A model generated the notes under the pieces. It saw only the letters and a program-made list of their open reading frames with translations. It ran no database searches and was not told where the DNA came from. From Vreelandella maris (GTDB taxonomy: Bacteria; Pseudomonadota; Gammaproteobacteria; Pseudomonadales; Halomonadaceae): a stretch of DNA of 64,000 nucleotides. The DNA is taken from contig NZ_JABWCV010000001.1 in assembly GCF_013371085.1 (NCBI RefSeq), forward strand, positions 186,001 to 250,000, read 5' to 3'. Of this stretch, positions 43,749 through 52,288 are shown piece by piece. A program made the position numbers and the translations under genes. The number at the start of each line of letters is the position of its first letter. The stretch's first letter is position 1.

Positions 43749-44615
43749 ATGAGTCAGTTACCGCCATTGCTATGGCTGCAAGCCTTTGAATCCGCAGCGC
43801 GTACATTAAGCTTTACCGCTGCAGGCAATGAGCTTGGAGTAACCCAGGCGGCGATCAGTCAGCGCGTTCGGTTGCTGGAAGACCGTGTCGGGCAGAAGCT
43901 GTTTGTGCGCCATGCCCGCAGTTTAACGTTAACCCCAGCGGGGCAAGCGTGGCTGCCGAGTATTCATGACGCCTTTGTCCGAATCAGCGAAGGAACCTTG
44001 GAAGTTTTTGGTAGCACAACCGAGCAACCGGTCACACTGCGTGCCACGCCTGCCATTCAGCAGTCGTGGCTGGCGCCGCGTCTGATTGCCTTCCACCGCG
44101 CTCACCCGCAGGTGGCGATTCGTTTGGTCAGCGCTATCTGGCCTGATGACTTTGGTCCTGAAGGGGCTGATATCGAGATTCGCTATGGCAAAGGGGAGTG
44201 GACCGGCGTTGAAATGCAGCCGCTAGGGGAAGAGCATCTGCTGCCGGTGTGCTCCCTGGCCTTGGCAGAGACACTTTCTGCGCCGAGTGACCTGGCCGGA
44301 CATACGCTGCTGCACGCCGTGGGTTTTGGGGTGGGGTGGCCGGGCTGGTTACAGGAAGCGGGTGCTGCCCATGTAGAGGCGCAGTGTTGGTCGCTCACCT
44401 GCGATAACCAAGTCATGACGTTGGCACTTGCCAGCCAAGGTGGCGGCATTGCGCTTACTCACCGGCGTTTAATGGAGCAACGTGGCGATTTAGTGGCGCC
44501 TTTTGATATTAGTGTGCCTAGCGACGAGCGCTTTTGGCTGGTACGGCCAAGCCGCCGCCACGTTAGCGATGAAGCAGGGTTGGTCTGGCAGTGGCTGTGC
44601 AACTCGATGGGATGA
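43749..44615 (+). CDS. LysR-family regulator (GcvA-like)
   Basis: 288 residues; winged helix FESAARTLSFTAAGNELGVTQAAISQRVRLLEDRVGQKLFVRHARSLTLTPAG in the first 65 residues, of the GcvA/AmpR group, then a substrate-binding-like domain. It lies divergent from the gamma-butyrobetaine dioxygenase gene with 151 bases between, so it probably controls that gene and the binding protein. No unusual features. Confidence 0.9.
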   Translation: MSQLPPLLWLQAFESAARTLSFTAAGNELGVTQAAISQRVRLLEDRVGQKLFVRHARSLTLTPAGQAWLPSIHDAFVRISEGTLEVFGSTTEQPVTLRATPAIQQSWLAPRLIAFHRAHPQVAIRLVSAIWPDDFGPEGADIEIRYGKGEWTGVEMQPLGEEHLLPVCSLALAETLSAPSDLAGHTLLHAVGFGVGWPGWLQEAGAAHVEAQCWSLTCDNQVMTLALASQGGGIALTHRRLMEQRGDLVAPFDISVPSDERFWLVRPSRRHVSDEAGLVWQWLCNSMG

Positions 44616-44803
44616 AGAGCATATCGGCGCGACTGCCTGCTGGCTTAACCGGTGAATGTGTGAGATGTATGTGAATAAAACAGAGCACACTCGCATAATT
44701 CGATTTAATCGAATACAAGTCGGAAAACGTTGCGCTTTTGCTTATCGGAAAGCGCCGTAGAATAGCTTCCAACTCATCAACCTAATGATCTTTGGAGCTT
44801 ACA

Positions 44804-45412
44804 ATGACGACGCGTGCCCTGGTAATCACCTCTTCTATTCTGGCGGAAAACGGCCAATCCAATGCGCTGGCTAATCGCTTTATCGAGCAAGCTAACGCTC
44901 GCGATGGTATTGATGTCACCCAACGTGATGTGGTGAAAAATACACTGCCTCACCTGGATATCAGTGAGCTGGGCGCCTGGCAAGTGGCGGCTGCAGAACG
45001 CAGCGCCGAGCAACACAAGTTGGCTGCTCATTCGGAAACGCTGCTGGCAGAGCTGCGTACGAATGATGTGCTGGTGATTGCGGTGCCGATGTATAACCTG
45101 GGTATTCCTTCGCAGTTGAAAGCATGGTTTGACCGTGTGCTGCGGGCTGGAGAAACATTCCGTTATACCGAAAACGGGCCTCAAGGCTTGGTAGAAGGCA
45201 AGCGGGCGATTATCCTGGCTGCCCGTGGCGGCCAGTACGTTGGCACCGAAATGGATAGCCAAACGCCGCACCTCAAAGCCATGCTCGGCTTGATGGGGAT
45301 TAAAGATACCCTGGTGGTCTATGCTGAAGGTTTGAACATGGGCGAGCAGCATCGCGACGCTGCGCTCAAGGAAGCTTTTCAAGCGATCGATCAATTGGTT
45401 GAGGGGCTGTAA
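44804..45412 (+). CDS. azoR: FMN-dependent NADH-azoreductase
   Basis: A 202-residue flavodoxin-fold enzyme. ITSSILAENGQSNALANRF contacts FMN phosphate, AVPMYNLGIPSQLKAWFDRVLRAGETFRYTENGP is the AzoR signature, and LAARGGQY the second FMN loop. It reduces azo compounds and quinones by two-electron transfer from NADH. ATG 44804 has GGAG 6 bases before it; the TTG at 44792 is less likely. A long open frame on the other strand (44777-45394) is an overlap effect. Confidence 0.93.
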   Translation: MTTRALVITSSILAENGQSNALANRFIEQANARDGIDVTQRDVVKNTLPHLDISELGAWQVAAAERSAEQHKLAAHSETLLAELRTNDVLVIAVPMYNLGIPSQLKAWFDRVLRAGETFRYTENGPQGLVEGKRAIILAARGGQYVGTEMDSQTPHLKAMLGLMGIKDTLVVYAEGLNMGEQHRDAALKEAFQAIDQLVEGL

Positions 45413-45462
45413 GCAGGTGGTAAGATTTTTAAAGACGCGTAATAAATAAGAGGATATTTCAC

Positions 45463-45762
45463 ATGCCCCGGCCGGAATTACTCGAGCAGATCTACACCAT
45501 TGTCGATCAAATTCCGCCGGGCCGAGTGACCACCTATGGCCGCATTGCAGCCATGACCGAAGGCGCTACGCCGCGCATGGTGGGGTCGGCTATGCGCCAC
45601 CTACCGGATGGCCATCAGTTGCCCTGGCATCGCGTGATTGCAGCATCCTTAAAGCTTGCCGACCATGGTGGCGCCGAGCGCCAGCACCGCAAGTTACGCG
45701 ATGAGGGGGTGCTGTTCGATGCCAAAGGCCGCGTACCCGCGCATCTTGTCTGGCCTGATTGA
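45463..45762 (+). CDS. Alkyltransferase-like protein (MGMT family, no active cysteine)
   Basis: 99 residues matching the DNA-binding domain of O6-alkylguanine-DNA methyltransferase. The reactive cysteine of PCHRV is replaced by tryptophan: PWHRV at 54-58. The helix-turn-helix arginine finger is in TPRMVGSAM. This is the alkyltransferase-like (ATL/YbaZ) group, which binds alkylated guanine and flags it for nucleotide excision repair, instead of removing the alkyl group. The tryptophan is the usual replacement in this group, so the substitution is a family trait and not a defect. Confidence 0.93.
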   Translation: MPRPELLEQIYTIVDQIPPGRVTTYGRIAAMTEGATPRMVGSAMRHLPDGHQLPWHRVIAASLKLADHGGAERQHRKLRDEGVLFDAKGRVPAHLVWPD

Positions 45763-45800
45763 GCTATATAACTCCTCTAGTACAACACGCTTTTAGAAAC

Positions 45801-45830
45801 AACAACGCCGCCCATTGGGCGGCGTTGTTG
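45801..45830 (+). terminator. Bidirectional terminator between convergent genes
   Basis: AACAACGCCGCCC (45801-45813), ATT, GGGCGGCGTTGTT (45817-45829): a perfect 13-base stem between the alkyltransferase-like gene and the GNAT-nitrilase gene. T-runs are interrupted (TTGTTGTG). Confidence 0.82.
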
Positions 45831-45845
45831 TGTTCATGATTCCCT

Positions 45846-47414
45846 TCACTCTTCCAGGTTAGCACCCGATTTCCACGACCAGTCGCGCCAGCGTAGATCA
45901 AATAGATCCTTGCGGCGGTCTTTCAGGTTGGTCACCGAGCCTTCGGCACGCACTACCGTCAAACGGGTCAAGTCCAAGTCTGAGAAGAAGATCATCTCGG
46001 TATTCGGCGTGGTTTCCGCCAGTACCGCATCGTGGGGAAAGGCGAAATCAGAAGGTGAGAACACCGCGGATTGCGCGTATTGGATATCCAGGTTTTCAAT
46101 CGAGGGCAAGTTGCCGACGCTGCCGCACAGCACTACGTAGCACTCGTTTTCAATTGCCCGCGCCTGGGCGCAGTGGCGCACGCGCAGATAGCCGTTTTTG
46201 GTATCGGTCCAGAAGGGTACGAACAGGATGTCCATGTCCTGGTCGGCCAGCAGACGACCAAGCTCTGGGAATTCCACGTCGTAGCAGATCAGGATGCCCA
46301 CACGCCCAGCGTCGGTATCGAACACCTGCAGCTCATCACCACCCTCAATGACCCAATCGCGGCGCTCTTGAGGTGTTATGTGCAACTTGGCCTGGCGCTC
46401 AACGCTGCCGTCGCGGTGGAATAGGTACGCGATGTTGTAGAGGCGGTCATCCTCACCGACCTCAATCATCGAACCACCGACAATGTTGATGTTGTAGGAG
46501 ACCGCCATGCGCGAGAGTTCCGCTTTAAAACGCTCGGTGAAACCCGCCAAAAAGCGAATGGCGCCCATTTGATCCTGCTGGGCGGCGCGGTCTTGAAGGC
46601 CCATCAAGGGCGCATAAAACAGTTCTGGGAATACCGCAAAATCGCTCTGGTAGTCAGACAGTGCATCAACAAAGTACTCAATCTGCTGAAGCGCAGCTTC
46701 CACCGAAGAGAATTCACGCATTTGCCATTGCACAGCGCCTACACGTACTTGGGTAGGCTTGTTGTCGAGCACGCTGGCAGCGGGTTCAAACAGAATGTTG
46801 TTCCACTCCAACAGAGTGGCGTAACCCCGTGACTGCTCATCTTCCGGCAGGTACTTACGCAGCAGGCGCTTGACCTGGAAGTCATTAGCCTGCTGGAAAG
46901 AGAGAATCGGGTCGTAAATCTCTTTGCGCGAGACTTTATCAATGTACTGAGCGGGCGTGAGTTCATCAGCGTGCTGGTGATACTCGGGAATACGCCCACC
47001 GGCCAGTATTGCGCGCAGGTTCATTGAGCGGCACAACTCTTTACGCGCTTCGTAAAGGCGGCGGCCCAAGCGATAACCACGGTAGTCCGGGTGAATCAGC
47101 ACATCCAAGCCGTACATGGCGTCGCCATCCTCATCATTGAGGATGATCTCGCGGTGGCCGATCAGGTCATCGTACTTATGCGGGTTGGAAAATTCGTCGT
47201 AATCCACCTGCACGGTGAGCGCCACGCCCACTAACAGTCCATCGTCCTCAATGGCGATTTGACCATCAGGGAATTCCTGAATTAATTTGTCGATCGTGCG
47301 CTTCGGCCAAGCTCCACCGATATCGTGATAGACAGCGTCCATCAATGCCTTGAGCTGATCGTAGTCATCGCTCATTAGGTTGCGCAGATTAAGATGCAGT
47401 TCTTCCAGGGACAT
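45846..47414 (-). CDS. GNAT acetyltransferase / carbon-nitrogen hydrolase fusion
   Basis: 522 residues with two domains. Residues about 5-210 are a GNAT acetyltransferase (MYGLDVLIHPDYRGYRLGRRLYEARKELC, with the RGYRLG acetyl-CoA loop). Residues about 225-505 are a nitrilase-superfamily hydrolase with the full triad: Glu in VFPELFYAP, Lys in QAKLHITPQERRDW and Cys in LICYDVEFPELGR. The fusion is a known bacterial architecture; its substrates are not. ATG 47414 is chosen; the TTG 5 codons earlier is weaker. Convergent with the alkyltransferase-like gene. Confidence 0.88.
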   Translation of the reverse strand: MSLEELHLNLRNLMSDDYDQLKALMDAVYHDIGGAWPKRTIDKLIQEFPDGQIAIEDDGLLVGVALTVQVDYDEFSNPHKYDDLIGHREIILNDEDGDAMYGLDVLIHPDYRGYRLGRRLYEARKELCRSMNLRAILAGGRIPEYHQHADELTPAQYIDKVSRKEIYDPILSFQQANDFQVKRLLRKYLPEDEQSRGYATLLEWNNILFEPAASVLDNKPTQVRVGAVQWQMREFSSVEAALQQIEYFVDALSDYQSDFAVFPELFYAPLMGLQDRAAQQDQMGAIRFLAGFTERFKAELSRMAVSYNINIVGGSMIEVGEDDRLYNIAYLFHRDGSVERQAKLHITPQERRDWVIEGGDELQVFDTDAGRVGILICYDVEFPELGRLLADQDMDILFVPFWTDTKNGYLRVRHCAQARAIENECYVVLCGSVGNLPSIENLDIQYAQSAVFSPSDFAFPHDAVLAETTPNTEMIFFSDLDLTRLTVVRAEGSVTNLKDRRKDLFDLRWRDWSWKSGANLEE

Positions 47415-47456
47415 ATCAGGGCTTCCCAACGTCAGAAGTAAACGCCCATTCTAGCA

Positions 47457-48371
47457 TTATTGGGCGTTGCTCGGCTTATCTGGTGTTAACTCGCGGGTTA
47501 ACGGTCGTGTTAGTGTTTGCGCCATAATGACCCCGGCAAGAATCAGTAGCCCGCCTGCAAAGTGGAAGCCCGCCACTCGCTCGCCTAAAAAGATCATGGC
47601 AATCACCGCGCTAAACAGCGGCATGAGGTTGATGAAGATACTCGATTGATTGGCACCGATTTGGCGCACGGCACGCATCCATAGAAAGGTGGTAATCACC
47701 GAGGCGGGAATACCTGCGTAGAGAATTAGCCCAATATTTTGGCCATCGATCGGCGTCATTGGCCCCATTAAATAGGGCGGCAACAAGAACAGGACGGCAA
47801 AGCAAACTTGAGCATAGAGCATCACCCAAGGCGGTAAGTTCATTGACCAGCGCTTGAGCATCACGCCATATAGCGCGTAGCAGGTTGCTGCGACTACCAT
47901 CAGCGCATCGCCCAGGGCGACCTGGAGTTGCAGTAGCGAAAGCGGATTGCCACGCCCTAGCAATACGGTGACGCCCACAAACGCCAGCACCCCGCCCAAA
48001 ACACCGCCTAAGGTCGGTGGTTCGCGGAGAATAAGCGCGCTAAGTAGCACCGTTAGCAACGGCACCATGGCGGCAAGAATGCCCATATTGGTGGCGGTGG
48101 TGGTTTCTGCCGCCACATAGGCAAGCCCCTGCCATAGGCCCATACCCAGCAACCCAAGCAGTGCCAGCTTCGGCCACTGGCGACGAATTTCTTCACGGTG
48201 GCGCAGTACCGCTGGCAGTACAAAAGGCGTCATTACCGCGAGCGCTAACAGCCAGCGTAAAAAAGCAATGCTGCTAGGCGCAATGGCGCCTACGCTAAGC
48301 TGGTTTATGGTCATATTGCCCGACCAAATCAATACGGTGGCGAGCGGCGGCAAAAAGTAAATCAAGGGCAT
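47457..48371 (-). CDS. EamA-family (DMT) membrane transporter
   Basis: 304 residues with ten hydrophobic segments in two EamA repeats. First repeat: IWSGNMTINQLSVGAIAPSSIAFLRWLLAL and ATNMGILAAMVPLLTVLLSALILREPP; second: YALYGVMLKRW and NQSSIFINLMPLFSAVIAMIFLGERVAGFHFAGGLLILAGV. The family exports metabolites such as amino acids; substrate unknown. The gene ends 43 bases before the GNAT-nitrilase start, so the two may be co-transcribed. Confidence 0.9.
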   Translation of the reverse strand: MPLIYFLPPLATVLIWSGNMTINQLSVGAIAPSSIAFLRWLLALAVMTPFVLPAVLRHREEIRRQWPKLALLGLLGMGLWQGLAYVAAETTTATNMGILAAMVPLLTVLLSALILREPPTLGGVLGGVLAFVGVTVLLGRGNPLSLLQLQVALGDALMVVAATCYALYGVMLKRWSMNLPPWVMLYAQVCFAVLFLLPPYLMGPMTPIDGQNIGLILYAGIPASVITTFLWMRAVRQIGANQSSIFINLMPLFSAVIAMIFLGERVAGFHFAGGLLILAGVIMAQTLTRPLTRELTPDKPSNAQ

Positions 48372-48568
48372 AGCAACGGTTCCTTATCGTTAGCCGGGTA
48401 ATGTGACGCGGATTCGCGCGCTGGGCAAGCGGTTGGCATAAGATCGAGGGGCTAGATTGAAGGACTAGGTCTAAGGGCTATACGTACCGCTCAGGATGTC
48501 ATACGATTGTTTGAATTTGCGTTGCACTGCTACTAGCACAGCCACTAATAAAAGCCAGGAGACCCGTG

Positions 48569-50590
48569 ATGACCCAGACGCCCGCCTATCCGCATCTTTT
48601 CCGACCGTTAACGATTGGTCATTTGACGCTGCCTAACCGCGTCTTAATGGGGTCTATGCATACCAATTTGGAAGAGGCGCCGAATGGCTTTGAACGGCTA
48701 GCTGCCTTCTATGCCGAGCGGGCGCGGGAGGGGGTTAGCCTGATCGTCACTGGCGGTATCGCCCCCAATGCAGAAGGCGCGGTTTTTCAGGGGGCCAACG
48801 CGCTTGTTGACGAAGCGCAACTGCCGGAACACCGCCAAGTGGTTGATGCGGTGCACGCTGAAGGCGGCCACCTATGTATGCAGATTCTGCACGCCGGACG
48901 CTACGCCTACTCACCGGATCTCGTAGCACCTTCGGCGATACAGGCCCCGATCAATCCGTTTATGCCACGTGCGCTAAGTAGCGACGAGGTGGAGCAGCAA
49001 ATTGCCGACTACGTGCGCTGCGCGAGTCTGGCCCAGCAGGCAGGCTATGACGGTGTCGAGGTGATGGGGTCTGAAGGCTATCTGATTAATGAGTTTATTT
49101 GCCAACGCACCAATCGGCGCGACGACGAGTGGGGCGGGGTGTTTGAAAACCGCATGCGCTTTGCCGTGGAGATTGTGCGTCGTGTACGCGAGGAAGTAGG
49201 TGAGCGTTTCGTGATTATCTTCCGCCTCTCGATGATTGATCTGGTCGAAGAGGGCAGTACCTGGGAAGAGGTCGTTACCCTTGGGCAAGCGATTGAAGCT
49301 GCTGGCGCTAATGTCATTAATACTGGCATCGGCTGGCACGAAGCGCGGGTACCCACGATTGTGACTAGTGTGCCACGAGCGGCCTTTACCGAGGTGACTA
49401 AGCGCATCAAGTCGGCGCTCTCGATTCCGTTAATCACCACCAACCGCATCAACATGCCCGATGTCGCCGAGCGGGTGCTGGCAGAGGGCCACGCCGACAT
49501 GGTTTCCATGGCGCGGCCTTTTCTGGCTGATCCCGGCTGGATGCGTAAAGCCCAGGAAGGCTTAGCGGATGAAATCAATACCTGCATTGCCTGTAACCAA
49601 GCCTGCCTGGATCACACCTTTGCGGGCAAGCTGACCTCCTGTTTGGTGAATCCTCGCGCCTGTCATGAAACCGAGCTGGTGATAGAGCCTGCGCAAACGA
49701 TTAAAAGAATCGCGGTGGTTGGCGGCGGTCCGGCGGGGCTGGCAACTGCCGTCATGACCGCTAGCCGGGGGCATAACGTTGTGCTGTTTGAACAGCGCAG
49801 TGAGCTAGGCGGACAGTTTAACTACGCGCGGAGAATTCCTGGTAAGGAGGAGTTCAACGAAACCTTGCGCTACTACCGCGTGATGCTAGAGAAGTATTCG
49901 GTAGAGGTGCGCTTGAACACCACGGCAACCGCAGAAACGCTTGCCGATTTTGATGAAGTGGTGCTATCCACCGGCGTTCGACCCCGCGAACTAAGCCTGC
50001 CGGGCCACGACCATTCAAAGGTACTGAGCTATGCCGAGGCGATTGAGTCGCCCGAGCGGGTCGGGCGTAAAGTAGCCGTGATCGGCGCGGGGGGGATTGG
50101 GTTTGATGTGTCTGAGCTGCTGGCACACCAAGGGCACCCCGCGTTGGCTATTGCTGACTGGTGCAACGAATGGGGCGTTGATTTAGCGGTGGGCGAACGC
50201 GGCGGTTTAAAAGCACCGACGCCGCCAGACGTTCCCCGCGAGATCGTGATGCTGCAGCGTAAAAGCTCCAAACCGGGTAAAAACCTGGGTAAAACCACGG
50301 GCTGGGTGCACCGCGCCTCGCTTAAAGCCCGTGGGGTCACCACGCTAACGGGCTGCGAGTACCTCAAAATCGACGACCAAGGGCTGCATATTCGCCGCGA
50401 GGGCGTTGACCAAGTGTTGGCGGTAGACAGCGTGGTGGTGTGCGCCGGGCAAGAGTCGGTGCGGGAGTTACTGGCGCCGCTGGAGCAGGCAAAAGTAGCG
50501 GTGCACATTATTGGCGGTGCCGATGAAGCCAGCGAACTGGATGCCAAACGAGCGATTGAGCAGGGCACACGTCTGGCCGCTATCCTGTAA
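48569..50590 (+). CDS. fadH: NADH:flavin oxidoreductase, 2,4-dienoyl-CoA reductase type
   Basis: 673 residues, the length of bacterial FadH. Residues 1-360 are an old-yellow-enzyme barrel with FMN (FRPLTIGHLTLPNRVLMGSMHTNLEE; GVEVMGSEGYLINEFICQRTNRRDDEWGG). A 4Fe-4S cysteine set follows (NTCIACNQACLDH, TSCLVNPRACHE), then an FAD/NAD(P)H part (VVGGGPAGLATAVMTASRGHNVVLFEQ; VAVIGAGGIGFDVSELLAH). It reduces 2,4-dienoyl-CoA in beta-oxidation of unsaturated fatty acids. ATG 48569 follows AGGAG; a GTG one codon earlier is possible. Related trimethylamine dehydrogenases share the layout but the TDLGG-type substrate residues were not checked. Confidence 0.88.
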   Translation: MTQTPAYPHLFRPLTIGHLTLPNRVLMGSMHTNLEEAPNGFERLAAFYAERAREGVSLIVTGGIAPNAEGAVFQGANALVDEAQLPEHRQVVDAVHAEGGHLCMQILHAGRYAYSPDLVAPSAIQAPINPFMPRALSSDEVEQQIADYVRCASLAQQAGYDGVEVMGSEGYLINEFICQRTNRRDDEWGGVFENRMRFAVEIVRRVREEVGERFVIIFRLSMIDLVEEGSTWEEVVTLGQAIEAAGANVINTGIGWHEARVPTIVTSVPRAAFTEVTKRIKSALSIPLITTNRINMPDVAERVLAEGHADMVSMARPFLADPGWMRKAQEGLADEINTCIACNQACLDHTFAGKLTSCLVNPRACHETELVIEPAQTIKRIAVVGGGPAGLATAVMTASRGHNVVLFEQRSELGGQFNYARRIPGKEEFNETLRYYRVMLEKYSVEVRLNTTATAETLADFDEVVLSTGVRPRELSLPGHDHSKVLSYAEAIESPERVGRKVAVIGAGGIGFDVSELLAHQGHPALAIADWCNEWGVDLAVGERGGLKAPTPPDVPREIVMLQRKSSKPGKNLGKTTGWVHRASLKARGVTTLTGCEYLKIDDQGLHIRREGVDQVLAVDSVVVCAGQESVRELLAPLEQAKVAVHIIGGADEASELDAKRAIEQGTRLAAIL

Positions 50591-50619
50591 TCGGGTCAAA
50601 ACTTTCACTAGGTGTGAGG

Positions 50620-50754
50620 GCAGGTTGAAGAGAGGGTCTTTCGCCATGGCCGGAAAATGTTCCTGACAATGACGGCATTTCCGCCATCCATGGCGGTCAG
50701 ATGGCGAAAGTAGCGCCCATGGATGGGTTTACAGCGCCCTCTCGGAAGCCTGCT
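50620..50754 (+). repeat. Dispersed palindromic element, intergenic copy
   Basis: Same plan as the element inside recB: outer arms GCAGG / GCCTGC, GAGAGGG (50630-50636) with CCCTCTC (50737-50743), and an inner TTTCGCCAT / ATGGCGAAA hairpin. It shares GAGGGTCTTT, AAAGTAGC, CCCA, GGATGGGTT and AC(A/G)GCGCCCTC with the recB copy but carries an extra internal segment of about 60 bases. It lies between fadH and the threonine aldolase gene. Confidence 0.75.
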
Positions 50755-50947
50755 CTCGACACCGATGTATTTGATATAGTTCTAGACAAGTTAGTAGAGC
50801 GGGTGACGTTTACCCATTAATGGCGATAGACTGAATGTCCTGTTATTAAGGGATTTCTTGGCCTGGCTATTAAGCATAGCTAGGCATTAAAGGCACTGGT
50901 GGCACCCAGCCTGTGCCGTAAGATCGCCAGATATAAGGACAACTGTC
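50755..50947. other. Intergenic stretch before threonine aldolase
   Basis: The rest of the 357-base gap. It holds a short near-palindrome GGGTGACGTTTACCC (about 50801-50815) and a hairpin with GGCAC / GTGCC arms near 50890-50916. No coding frame or known RNA recognised; presumably the promoter region of the next gene. Confidence 0.4.
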
Positions 50948-51994
50948 ATGACCTCGGAGTGTAGCCCGCGTTTTTTAGCCAGTGATAACACCTCCGGTCT
51001 TTGCCCGGAGGCGATGGAATATCTATTAGAAGCCAACCGCAGCGATGATTTGGCTTACGGTAACGATACCTGGACGGCCCGTGCCGCAGATCGCTTCCGC
51101 GAAATGTTTGACTATGACTGTGACGTCTTCTTCGTTTTCAACGGCACCGCTGCTAACTCACTGGCCCTTTCAGCGATGGGACGTAGCTACCACAGCGTTA
51201 TTTGTCATGAGCTGGCGCATATCGAAACCGACGAATGTGGTGGTCCTGAGTTCTTCTCCAACGGCGCGAAGCTGCTTACCTCACCCGGCGCCAATGGCAA
51301 GCTTACCCCGGAAGGTATCGAGGCGCTGGTCACCAAGCGCAGCGATATTCACTACCCCAAACCCAAAGTGGTCTCGCTGACCCAAGCGACCGAAGTGGGC
51401 ACGCTTTATTCCCGCGAAGAGCTGATGGCGATTCGCGCCATTGCTGATAAACATGACCTGCGGTTGCATATGGACGGTGCTCGCTTTGCCAACGCCTGTG
51501 CAAGCCTAAATGCCACTCCCGCTGAACTGACCTGGCAGGTGGGTGTGGATGCGCTATGTTTTTCAGGCACCAAGAACGGCCTCGCGTTTGGTGAAGCGAT
51601 CCTGTTTTTTAACCGTGAGTTAGCCGAAGATTTCTCCTACCGCTGCAAGCAAGCAGGCCAGCTGGCATCGAAAATGCGCTTTATCTCAGCGCCGTGGTTA
51701 GGGTTATTAGAAAGCGGCGCCTGGTTAACCAATGCCCAACACGCCAATGCCATGGCGAGTTACCTCTCAGAAGGCCTGCAGGCATTGCCGGGTGTCTCAC
51801 TGATGTTCCCTACCCAGGCCAACAGCGTTTTCGTTGAATTGCCACTCCCGGCAATTGAAGCGTTGAAAGCCAAAGGCTGGACCTTCTATACTTTTATTGG
51901 CGCTGGCGGTGCCCGATTTGTATGTGCCTGGAACACCACCGTTGAATTACTTGATGAGTTATTAGCCGATATTCGTGCCGTGCTAGAGCGTTAA
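50948..51994 (+). CDS. ltaE: Low-specificity L-threonine aldolase
   Basis: A 348-residue PLP enzyme that splits L-threonine to glycine and acetaldehyde. N terminus FLASDNTSGLCPEAMEYL, YGNDTWTARAADRF, the substrate-site ICHELAHIETDECG, RLHMDGARFANA and the PLP lysine in CFSGTKNGLAFGEA. This is the 346-residue Pseudomonas-type group rather than the shorter E. coli LtaE type. AAGGA lies 9 bases before the ATG. No neighbour shares its pathway. Confidence 0.93.
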   Translation: MTSECSPRFLASDNTSGLCPEAMEYLLEANRSDDLAYGNDTWTARAADRFREMFDYDCDVFFVFNGTAANSLALSAMGRSYHSVICHELAHIETDECGGPEFFSNGAKLLTSPGANGKLTPEGIEALVTKRSDIHYPKPKVVSLTQATEVGTLYSREELMAIRAIADKHDLRLHMDGARFANACASLNATPAELTWQVGVDALCFSGTKNGLAFGEAILFFNRELAEDFSYRCKQAGQLASKMRFISAPWLGLLESGAWLTNAQHANAMASYLSEGLQALPGVSLMFPTQANSVFVELPLPAIEALKAKGWTFYTFIGAGGARFVCAWNTTVELLDELLADIRAVLER

Positions 51995-52288
51995 GCGCGA
52001 AAACAGCACCTCTTTTGCCGCTGTTTAGCACCTGCAATCTAGTTACGTCGCTGCCCTGGCAGCGACGTAACTGCTCTAGTGCGCTCCCTTTCGTAGCCAG
52101 TTGCTTTATTTAACGCAACTAATCCCCTGAATAATTCTCTTAACTGTATCGCCGCTGCGTTGAAGGTTTTAGTCATCACTTTTTGCTAATGCTGACTACG
52201 CTAAAAAAAGCGACACCTCGTTTGGCACACCGTTGCGAAACACTTGGTTTGGCGGTGTCTGCCTGGGGTTAGGCCACAGGAGAATTCC
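51995..52288. other. Intergenic stretch upstream of prkA
   Basis: 294 bases without a gene. It contains the long perfect hairpin at 52042-52071 and presumably the prkA promoter. A sigma-54-like motif near 52223-52236 has the wrong spacing (see rejected list). Nothing else recognised. Confidence 0.4.
52042..52071 (+). terminator. Perfect 14-base hairpin after threonine aldolase
   Basis: GTTACGTCGCTGCC (52042-52055), loop CT, GGCAGCGACGTAAC (52058-52071). The position fits a terminator, but no T-run follows (TGCTCTAG), so it could instead be a small palindromic repeat. Confidence 0.5.

Noticed and set aside
44777..45394. A 205-residue minus-strand open frame opposite azoR
   Set aside because: It is fully antisense to azoR, which has all family motifs.
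52223..52236. Sigma-54-like motif TGGCAC / TTGC upstream of prkA
   Set aside because: E. coli yeaG is sigma-54 controlled, but here the two boxes are 4 bases apart instead of 5. The spacing is strict for sigma-54, so it is not annotated.
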